From the NCBI GenBank assembly GCA_002785215.1, contig PFMK01000112.1, positions 1-5,068 of the forward strand: a stretch of 5,068 bases of DNA, written 5' to 3'. Shown here piece after piece: positions 1 to 5,068 of the stretch; position 1 is the first letter of the stretch, and each line of letters begins with the position of its first letter. The stretch comes from Candidatus Gottesmanbacteria bacterium CG_4_10_14_0_8_um_filter_37_24 (lineage in GTDB: Bacteria; Patescibacteriota; Microgenomatia; 2-02-FULL-39-11). The translations under genes and the position numbers were made by a program. Under the pieces are notes generated by a model. That model ran no database searches. It was not told where the DNA came from and saw only the letters and a program-made list of their open reading frames with translations.

Positions 1-877
1 ATTTGGGGCAGAAGAAGGTACCTCTTCCTCCCAGTTTCATCCTTTCTATTTTTTCTCCACAACCATTCGGGCAATTTTCTCCGTCCTTTTGGTATACATA
101 GAAATGCTTCTGTACTTCCCCCATCTGGCCTAAAGCATCCCGGAAATGTTGCTCTGAAGCTCCCCGCCAGCGGATAGCGTCTTTTAGGATTTTAACAAGG
201 TTCTTATGTAACTTAATAGCTTCATCGCTTGATAAATTGCTTGCCGGCGTCTTGGGATGGATACCAGAAAGAAACAATGCATCATTGGCATATATATTCC
301 CTACTCCCGATATCTTTTCCTGATCCATGAGAACGATTTTAATGGGTCTGCTACTTTCATGAATAATCCGGTAAAATTCTTTTCCGTCAATTGCAAATGG
401 TTCCGGCCCAAGATTTTCTACTAGATCATTAACGTCAGAGATTTTAAGTTTTAAGCTGAGGTTTTGAGATTTGAGATTTGAGATTTGAGATTTTACAATT
501 TTCATCCACCCGAAAATCCTCATATCATTGAAGAAAAGCTTGTCTCCGCTTGTAAAATAAACAATCACTCTGGTATGTTTGTTAGGAAGTGTAAAAAGCA
601 TCGGGTCAACTACTTCTATTTTTGCCGGCTGTCTTTCTCCCCTGTAGATGAGTTGTCCTGTTAATTTAAGATGAATGACTAAAGAAAAATTGCTATCCAA
701 AACAAGAACCAGCATTTTCCCGAATCGCTGTACTCTTACAATTTTGGCTCCAATAACTTGTTTTCCCTCTCCTTTGAAGGATTTCACCTTCAATATCTCT
801 ACTTTTCTTATGGTTAATCCGAGAAGATACTGGTTTAATTGTATTCTCAATGTTTCAACTTCTGGAAGTTCCGGCAT
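1..877 (-). CDS. mutM: Formamidopyrimidine-DNA glycosylase (Fpg/MutM), 3'-truncated by window edge
   Basis: Bifunctional DNA glycosylase/AP lyase of base-excision repair, removing oxidised purines such as 8-oxoguanine. The visible 292 residues start MPELPEVET; after Met removal Pro2 is the catalytic nucleophile, with Glu3 and Glu6 behind it, which fixes the start at 877. Other landmarks are the lysine in RFGKML (Lys54), HLKLTG (about 69-74), NDMRIFG with Arg120 and Phe122, the helix-two-turn-helix with GVGNIYAND (191-199), and the C-terminal zinc finger (Cys269, Cys273, Cys290, then GRGTFFCPK). The window ends one codon before the expected fourth cysteine, so the 3' end is missing only because of the edge. 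Two oddities: the first zinc knuckle is C-x3-C rather than C-x2-C, and residues 129-145 are a heptamer-encoded insertion of about 17 residues relative to E. coli Fpg. No Shine-Dalgarno is seen; heptamer arrays lie 10 nt upstream of the start. Confidence 0.96.
   Translation of the reverse strand, partial: MPELPEVETLRIQLNQYLLGLTIRKVEILKVKSFKGEGKQVIGAKIVRVQRFGKMLVLVLDSNFSLVIHLKLTGQLIYRGERQPAKIEVVDPMLFTLPNKHTRVIVYFTSGDKLFFNDMRIFGWMKIVKSQISNLKSQNLSLKLKISDVNDLVENLGPEPFAIDGKEFYRIIHESSRPIKIVLMDQEKISGVGNIYANDALFLSGIHPKTPASNLSSDEAIKLHKNLVKILKDAIRWRGASEQHFRDALGQMGEVQKHFYVYQKDGENCPNGCGEKIERMKLGGRGTFFCPK
442..493 (-). repeat. Period-7 tandem repeat inside mutM
   Basis: On the + strand four exact TTTGAGA units occupy 463-490, followed by a partial TTT. 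In the same register upstream are two TTTTAAG units (442-455) and a degenerate CTGAGGT (456-462), about 7.4 units in all. Read on the coding strand it gives residues 129-145 (KSQISNLKSQNLSLKLK). It lies between the RIFGW strand and the LGPEP motif, where E. coli Fpg has about 17 fewer residues, close to the 52 nt of the tract. This is best read as an in-frame repeat insertion in a loop. Confidence 0.9.
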
Positions 878-886
878 ATATCATAT

Positions 887-978
887 AACATTGAACATTA
901 AACATTTAACAAGTATTAATCATTAGAATAATTTCAGTAATTTGTTTATGGTTTGTTAAATGTTATCTGTTAAATGTT
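887..978. repeat. Inverted pair of heptamer arrays between glycosyltransferase gene and mutM
   Basis: The left arm (887-911) reads as AACATTG, AACATTA, AACATTT, AACA. The right arm (954-978) reads as TGTTAAA, TGTTATC, TGTTAAA, TGTT. The reverse complement of the right arm matches the left arm at 21 of 25 positions, including 11 consecutive bases (AACATTTAACA). The 42-nt AT-rich centre (912-953) has no evident gene. The right arm carries the last codons and TAA stop of the glycosyltransferase gene; the left arm ends 10 nt from the mutM start. RNA from this stretch could form a long, weak, AU-rich hairpin. There is no downstream U-tract, so it does not look like a standard intrinsic terminator. 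Confidence 0.75.
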
Positions 979-2086
979 CTCTAATAAACTCCTTAATTTC
1001 CTTCTTAAATCTTTCTTTAGAAAATTTCCTTGCCTGTTTTATGCATTCTTCCCTTTTTATTTTCAATTTAGATAATTTGCTGATAGCTTTGCTTAAGCTA
1101 TCAGCACTAAGTTCGTCAAAAAATACACCTGTTTTACCATCAATTACTGTCTCCTTCACTCCTCCGCTTCTGTAAGCAACTACAGGTATACCTTGAGCCA
1201 TTGCCTCAATCGGAATTATCCCGAAATCCTCATATTCTGAAGGAAATAATAATGCTTCAGCACCTTTATATAAATTTACTAACTCTATTTCACTTACTTC
1301 TCCGATAAATTTGATTGTCGGTCCGGCAATACCTCTTAATTCATCCATATAGTCTGCGAAAGATTTCCCAAAAACTTTCAGAGGTAAATTCAATCTGTTA
1401 CACGCTTCGATTGCTATATTTATGTGTTTTGCCCTAGCTAACCTTCCTCCGGTTAAATAATATTTTCTACCTTTGGTATTTTGTTTCGAGTTTCGAGTTT
1501 CGAGTTTCGAGTTTATTAAAACGGGTGGGTAAATAACAGTCGCTTCCTTTCGATAAAATTTCCAAATCCGTCTTTTTATCTCCAAAGAATTGGCTATAAA
1601 AAAATCCGGCCTTTGAGCTGCCATGAAATCTACCTGCCTAAGATCGTGATTGACATATTCTCCAACTATTCTTCCTAATGCATTTTTTTTCCAATTTCTG
1701 GCAGTCGGATAACCATACAGATATCTCGGCGGTGTATGACAGTAACAAATCTGAAGAGTCTCAGGTTTGCATACAATCAGATTGGGGAAAAAAGCTCCCG
1801 TAGCGGATACGACAATCAAATCGAAATCCGAAAAATCCCAATTCTCGAAAACCCAAGGAGTGAGGATTCTTAAAGGACTGATGAGCTTGTGTACAAAGGG
1901 AATATTTTGAAACCAGGATGTCCTGATTTCCCAATCCTTAAACCTGGTCTTATGAGGTCCTAAAAACTCCGGCAGATACACCGTCGTAAAAATAGGTGCG
2001 TCCGGCCAGATTTCATGCAGAACCTCCAACACCCTTTCTGCCCCCCCGTATTCCTTTATATAGTCATGAATAATTGCGACTTTCAT
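956..2086 (-). CDS. GT4-family glycosyltransferase, WbaZ-like (probable mannosyl- or related transferase)
   Basis: A 376-residue GT-B fold glycosyltransferase expected to move a sugar from a nucleotide donor onto a cell-surface glycan or lipid-linked precursor at the cytoplasmic face of the membrane. The N-terminal Rossmann domain opens MKVAIIHDYIKEYGGAERV, with the glycine pair at 14-15, and carries the family motif CHTPPRYLY (about 116-124). The C-terminal domain has GGRLARAK (213-220; Arg215 and Lys220 in the usual diphosphate-binding positions) and the GT4 E-x7-E motif (Glu286 and Glu294 in EDFGIIPIE). No signal peptide or membrane helix is visible, and the length is normal. The resemblance is to the WbaZ-like O-antigen mannosyltransferase group; donor and acceptor cannot be read from sequence. 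A heptamer array encodes residues 192-201 in the inter-domain linker. The stop codon lies inside another heptamer array. The gene starts 30 nt after the exonuclease stop, with no Shine-Dalgarno. Confidence 0.93.
   Translation of the reverse strand: MKVAIIHDYIKEYGGAERVLEVLHEIWPDAPIFTTVYLPEFLGPHKTRFKDWEIRTSWFQNIPFVHKLISPLRILTPWVFENWDFSDFDLIVVSATGAFFPNLIVCKPETLQICYCHTPPRYLYGYPTARNWKKNALGRIVGEYVNHDLRQVDFMAAQRPDFFIANSLEIKRRIWKFYRKEATVIYPPVLINSKLETRNSKQNTKGRKYYLTGGRLARAKHINIAIEACNRLNLPLKVFGKSFADYMDELRGIAGPTIKFIGEVSEIELVNLYKGAEALLFPSEYEDFGIIPIEAMAQGIPVVAYRSGGVKETVIDGKTGVFFDELSADSLSKAISKLSKLKIKREECIKQARKFSKERFKKEIKEFIREHLTDNI
1484..1514 (-). repeat. Heptanucleotide tandem repeat (TTTCGAG)4 inside the glycosyltransferase gene
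   Basis: Four exact TTTCGAG units (1484-1511) plus a partial TTT on the + strand. On the coding strand the unit CTCGAAA is translated as a seven-residue cycle, L-E-T-R-N-S-K, giving NSKLETRNSK at residues 192-201. The position is the linker between the two Rossmann domains, just after IYPPV and before YYLTGGRLA. The perfect copies suggest recent or ongoing expansion. Gain or loss of one unit would shift the reading frame. Confidence 0.95.
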
Positions 2087-2116
2087 AGATCAGATAACAA
2101 AAATATATAACAATAT

Positions 2117-3100
2117 TTATAATAAACTTATCTGCTCGTTTTTGTTGGTTTTTTGTTTTATGCTGTCTTTTTTTTGTTCTTTATCTCGCGCTATTTGCTT
2201 ATTGTTGTTCCCGCCTAGTCTGGGTATTAGGCTGCGTAACCCCAATTTCTCCAGAAAAGAAACGATGTTGGGCTTAAGTAAAGCACCAAGCTTGAGCTTG
2301 TCAAAATCCACTACGATCGGGACATCATGAATAATAGTTGCAAGCTGTTTAGACAATATGGCCAAGTTCTTATTTTGTTCAAGTTTGTTTCTTAATTTCA
2401 TATTCTCGATATCATATAAATGATCATATATGTTCTCTAAAGTGTGGAATTTGCAAAGCAGACTACTGGCGCTTTTCGGGCCTATACCCGGCACACCCGG
2501 ATAATTATCCGACTGATCTCCAACCAACGCTTTGTAGTCGATTATCTGGGAAGCTTTAACGCCGAATTTCTTTTCAACCTGCTCCTCACCATACAACATA
2601 GACTCAGACAATCCTTTCACAGGCATATAGACTTTTGTCTTTTCTTCAACCAACTGTAAAATATCTCTATCACCTGTGACAATCACTGTTTCAATATCCT
2701 CATCGGAGATTTGGTTTTGAGTTGTGGATTTAAGATTTTTTACTTTACTTACTAATGTTCCAATCACATCATCTGCCTCGTATCCATCCATCTCGTAAAT
2801 AGCTAAACCCATCTTTTTTACCACCTCATGAACCATCTCAATCTGTCCTGACAGCTCTTTGTCCATTTCCGGACGTTTAGCCTGATAATGTTTATACATT
2901 TTCTTACGAAATGTCGGTTTGGGACGGTCAAATGTCACAGCAATAAATTTCGGCTGCAAATCGTTTATTACTTTCAAAAGCATGGAAGTAAAACCAAATA
3001 CTGCGTTTACCAGTTTCCCTTCTGAATTAGTTAAAGGCGGTATAGCATGATAAGCCCGATGTAGAATAGCATGACCGTCAATAAGAATAAGCCTCTGCAT
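2117..3100 (-). CDS. Free-standing 5'-3' exonuclease (DNA polymerase I N-terminal domain / FEN-like)
   Basis: A structure-specific 5' nuclease of the Pol I N-terminal family, expected to remove RNA primers and 5' flaps in the cytoplasm using divalent metals. The acidic metal ligands are in place: Asp8 (LILIDGHAILHRAYHA), Asp58 (FDRPKPTFRKKMY), Glu108, Asp110 and Asp111 (YEADDVIGT), Asp144 and Asp146 (VTGDRD), and Asp195 and Asp198 (VGDQSDN). The helix-hairpin DNA-binding motif PGVPGIGPKSA is at 201-211. Spacing 8-58-108 equals the E. coli 13-63-113 spacing, but Asp111 to Asp144 is 11 residues longer than in E. coli or Taq Pol I; a decayed heptamer tract lies there. The protein stops after the nuclease domain (near residue 295) with a Lys/Gln/Asn-rich tail; no proofreading or polymerase domain follows, so any polymerase part must be elsewhere. 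The start ATG is preceded by a TAAAAT box and no Shine-Dalgarno. Confidence 0.93.
   Translation of the reverse strand: MQRLILIDGHAILHRAYHAIPPLTNSEGKLVNAVFGFTSMLLKVINDLQPKFIAVTFDRPKPTFRKKMYKHYQAKRPEMDKELSGQIEMVHEVVKKMGLAIYEMDGYEADDVIGTLVSKVKNLKSTTQNQISDEDIETVIVTGDRDILQLVEEKTKVYMPVKGLSESMLYGEEQVEKKFGVKASQIIDYKALVGDQSDNYPGVPGIGPKSASSLLCKFHTLENIYDHLYDIENMKLRNKLEQNKNLAILSKQLATIIHDVPIVVDFDKLKLGALLKPNIVSFLEKLGLRSLIPRLGGNNNKQIARDKEQKKDSIKQKTNKNEQISLL
2706..2740 (-). repeat. Decayed period-7 tract inside the exonuclease gene
   Basis: About five degenerate heptamers on the + strand: GAGATTT, GGTTTTG, AGTTGTG, GATTTAA, GATTTTT. They resemble the mutM tract (GAGATTT and TTTTGAG are shared). The tract encodes about residues 121-132 (KNLKSTTQNQIS). 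This is where the nuclease has 11 residues more than E. coli or Taq Pol I between the YEADD and TGDRD motifs, and 35 nt is close to 33 nt. The repeat assignment rests on similarity and length, not on exact copies. Confidence 0.5.
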
Positions 3101-3106
3101 GGGATT

Positions 3107-3112
3107 ATTTTA
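3107..3112 (-). promoter_or_regulatory. Possible -10 box of a leaderless promoter for the exonuclease gene
   Basis: On the minus strand TAAAAT sits six bases before the ATG at 3100. This fits the TANNNT pattern at about -12 to -7 known from leaderless bacterial transcripts. No convincing -35 box at 16-18 nt was found; TTGATC at 3149-3144 is too far away. In DNA this AT-rich the match could be chance. Confidence 0.25.
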
Positions 3113-3145
3113 ACATATATCGCTGAAGAATGGGTTTCCTGAGGA

Positions 3146-3183
3146 TCAATAATCTTACTATTTCTTAATAATTTTATCTATTT
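3146..3183. repeat. Imperfect tandem duplication of about 19 nt in the ftsH-exonuclease gap
   Basis: The segment 3146-3163 (TCAATAATCTTACTATTT) and the next one, 3165-3183 (TTAATAATTTTATCTATTT), match at 16 of 19 aligned positions with one gap. They lie just downstream of the ftsH stop. No stem-loop with a T-run was found here. It may be a decayed duplication, or AT-rich similarity by chance. Confidence 0.4.
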
Positions 3184-3196
3184 TCCAATCTTGTTC

Positions 3197-5041
3197 TCAC
3201 CTTTTTATACTTGGTTTCACTGTTTTTTTACAACCAACCAACTTTTCAAAATCCTCTGCTTCAAGGGTTTCTCTATTTATAAGTTCAGCGGCCACAATAT
3301 CCAATTTTTTCTTGTTTCTCTTAAGGATATCCTCAGCCCTCCGATAAGCTTCATCAATGATTTTCTTAATTTCATTGTCTATTTTATTTTGCATTTCCTG
3401 AGATATCTTGGCTTCATTCATATAACGTCCACCCCACTCCGTAACGTCCATGGAAGACCCAAAATTAATCGGTCCTAACGATGACATACCAAATTCAATA
3501 ACCATGTCCTTGGCAAGAGAAGTGGCTTTATCGATATCGCTTGCCGCACCTGTCGTCATTTCATTGAAAATAAGCTCTTCTGCTGCTCTTCCACCTAACA
3601 TTGAAGTAATCTGCTCAACCAGATGAGTGCGTGTTTCATGTATCCTGTCTTTCTGAGGAGGAATAAGAGTATAACCAAGAGTCATACCCCTGGACACGAT
3701 CGAAATCCTATGCACAATATCCATATTGGGAAGCTCGTGTGTAACAATACCGTGACCTGCTTCATGGTAAGCAGTCATCTTCCTATCCAAATCGCTTTGG
3801 AGTCTTTTCTTTTCAGGTCCCAGTTTCACTTTTGTAGCTGCTTCTTCTATATCATCCGCATCTATAGCCTTTTTATTTTTTTTAGCTGCCTGTATAGCCG
3901 CTTCATTAAGCATATTTTCGAGATCTGCACCCGAAAAGCCTACTGTTCTTTTTGCCACTTGATCCCACTTTACGTTGTTTTCAATCGGTTTTCCTTGAAT
4001 ATGGATTTTTAATATCGCCTCCCTGCCCACCATATCAGGCAAATCCAAAACTGTCCTTCTGTCAAATCTACCCGGACGAAGAAGAGCCGGGTCTAAAAGA
4101 TCACCCCTGTTGGTAGCAGCAACAACCACCACATTTTCATTCGGAGTAAAACCATCCATCTCTACTAATATCTGATTTAGCGTCTGTTCTCTCTCATCAT
4201 GCCCACCCATAACACCCACAGATCTTACTCTACCTATGGCATCAATCTCATCGATGAATATTATCGCCGGAGAATTTTTCTTGGCGGTATTGAAAAGATC
4301 ACGTACACGACTTGCCCCAACCCCTACCAACATTTCCATAAACTCACTGCCTGCCATGGAGAAGAACGGTACATTTGCTTCCCCTGCCAAAGCTCGAGCA
4401 AGAAGTGTCTTTCCGGTTCCGCTGGGACCGATAAGAAGTACTCCTTTGGGAGTTCTGGCTCCCAAAGCACGATATTTCATGGAGTTTTTTAGAAAATCTA
4501 CCACTTCTGACATTTCTTCCTTTGCCTCATCCACACCTGCTACGTCTTTGAAAGTCACTTTAGGACTGTCTTTGGCAAAAAGTTTTGCTTTGGATTGTCC
4601 GAAAGAAAAGAGAGTATCTTGTGCGCCTCTGGCTTGTCTTATCAGGAAAAGGAAAAATCCTACCATAAGCAGCAAAGGCAATACGTTTGAAAGTATATTA
4701 AACCAAATTGCCCCGCCTGTAGTATCTTTTATTTCAATTTCCACCTGGTTAGGATCAACACCAGAGTCCTTTAGTACTTCATATATTGAAGATTGAGTTT
4801 CTTTATAAGAAGTGTAGATTTTTTCGTCTTTATACGTAGCTATCAGTTTACTGTCGATAACTTCAATTTTCTTTACGTCACTGTTTTTTACATCACCAAT
4901 CAGGTTTGATAGAGGCTTCTGGGGATATAACCTTGAAACATCACTCGCACTTACAAACATCAAAAGTAAGATGGAGATTATAATAATCCACAGAAAAATA
5001 TTTTTAGGTGTTAGGTTTATAGGAATTTTTACTATCCTCAT
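3197..5041 (-). CDS. ftsH: ATP-dependent zinc metalloprotease FtsH
   Basis: Membrane-anchored AAA+ protease, known in the family as a hexamer that extracts and degrades unneeded or damaged membrane proteins and some soluble regulators. In the 614 residues: TM helix about 15-32, an extracytoplasmic domain about 35-110, TM helix about 112-134, then the AAA+ module. That module has Walker A GPSGTGKT (205-212), Walker B IIFIDEID (260-267), and the second region of homology ATNRGDLLDPALLRPGRFDR (309-328; arginine fingers Arg322 and Arg325). The peptidase domain has HEAGH (His426, Glu427, His430) with Asp502 (GAASDID) as probable third zinc ligand. It appears complete and active, slightly shorter than the E. 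coli protein (about 644). Oddities: the pore loop reads EMLVGVG with Leu238 where E. coli has the key Phe228, and Walker A has Ser207 where Pro is usual. An AGGA lies only 2 nt before the ATG, too close for a good ribosome site. The TGA stop is 96 nt before the exonuclease start. Confidence 0.98.
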   Translation of the reverse strand: MRIVKIPINLTPKNIFLWIIIISILLLMFVSASDVSRLYPQKPLSNLIGDVKNSDVKKIEVIDSKLIATYKDEKIYTSYKETQSSIYEVLKDSGVDPNQVEIEIKDTTGGAIWFNILSNVLPLLLMVGFFLFLIRQARGAQDTLFSFGQSKAKLFAKDSPKVTFKDVAGVDEAKEEMSEVVDFLKNSMKYRALGARTPKGVLLIGPSGTGKTLLARALAGEANVPFFSMAGSEFMEMLVGVGASRVRDLFNTAKKNSPAIIFIDEIDAIGRVRSVGVMGGHDEREQTLNQILVEMDGFTPNENVVVVAATNRGDLLDPALLRPGRFDRRTVLDLPDMVGREAILKIHIQGKPIENNVKWDQVAKRTVGFSGADLENMLNEAAIQAAKKNKKAIDADDIEEAATKVKLGPEKKRLQSDLDRKMTAYHEAGHGIVTHELPNMDIVHRISIVSRGMTLGYTLIPPQKDRIHETRTHLVEQITSMLGGRAAEELIFNEMTTGAASDIDKATSLAKDMVIEFGMSSLGPINFGSSMDVTEWGGRYMNEAKISQEMQNKIDNEIKKIIDEAYRRAEDILKRNKKKLDIVAAELINRETLEAEDFEKLVGCKKTVKPSIKR

Positions 5042-5068
5042 TTTCCTGTTGTTACTGTTTTTCGAAAC

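Noticed and set aside
442..493. CRISPR array
   Set aside because: The units are 7 nt with no spacers and lie in frame inside mutM.
2041..2047. Run of seven G on the coding strand near the 5' end of the glycosyltransferase gene, as in phase-variable poly-G tracts
   Set aside because: It encodes the conserved YGGAE motif of the family, and seven bases is short for a slippage switch.
2087..2116. Additional heptamer array in the 30-nt gap before the glycosyltransferase gene
   Set aside because: ATAACAA occurs twice (2094-2100 and 2107-2113) but 13 nt apart, so it does not hold a period of seven; AT-rich composition is enough to explain it.
2168..2175. Run of eight A on the coding strand near the 3' end of the exonuclease gene, as a possible frameshift site
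   Set aside because: It lies in the low-complexity tail, and no conserved domain follows in another frame, so there is nothing to suggest a programmed or accidental frameshift.
3101..3196. Intrinsic terminator between ftsH and the exonuclease gene
   Set aside because: No GC-rich stem followed by a T-run could be found on the minus strand; CCTCAGG has no matching partner at a suitable distance.
4236..4796. Long open frame on the + strand (186 codons)
   Set aside because: It is fully antisense to the conserved AAA+ region of ftsH and its translation shows no recognisable domain. The other + strand frames (675-926, 960-1175, 2142-2330, 2444-2659, 3191-3478, 3623-4012, 4199-4492) likewise overlap real minus-strand genes almost entirely.

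Overview
The window looks like a piece of a small-genome, AT-rich bacterium, most plausibly a member of the Candidate Phyla Radiation (Patescibacteria), perhaps Microgenomates-like. This placement is inferred from protein character (a WbaZ-like glycosyltransferase beginning HDYIKEYGGAERV, the FtsH sequence style, a free-standing 5'-3' exonuclease), AT-rich intergenic DNA, and near absence of Shine-Dalgarno sites. No 16S or other decisive marker is present. TAA and TGA both end genes, so there is no sign of UGA recoding.

All four genes lie on the minus strand, so transcription runs from high to low coordinates. First is ftsH (5041-3197), a complete membrane-anchored AAA+ zinc protease. After a 96-nt gap comes a 327-residue 5'-3' exonuclease of the DNA polymerase I N-terminal type with no polymerase domain (3100-2117). 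After 30 nt comes a GT4-family glycosyltransferase (2086-956). After 78 nt comes mutM/fpg (877 to the window edge), encoding formamidopyrimidine-DNA glycosylase and cut off just before its last zinc cysteine. Two genes act on DNA damage or replication intermediates, one on membrane-protein quality control, and one on cell-surface glycans. Co-orientation and short gaps would allow co-transcription, but the functions do not form one pathway.

The most notable signal is period-7 DNA. A tract of four perfect TTTGAGA copies plus degenerate copies sits inside fpg. Four perfect TTTCGAG copies sit inside the glycosyltransferase gene. A decayed period-7 stretch sits inside the exonuclease gene. In fpg and the exonuclease the tract length matches the extra residues seen relative to the E. 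coli homologues. In the fpg-glycosyltransferase gap, two further heptamer arrays face each other as 25-nt inverted arms matching at 21 of 25 positions. This suggests that heptanucleotide tandem arrays arise or insert repeatedly in this genome, survive in coding DNA at tolerant loops, and have produced a 92-bp palindromic element between genes.

No RNA gene, CRISPR array, insertion sequence, origin or clear intrinsic terminator was recognised. There is no gene-free stretch over 300 bases.
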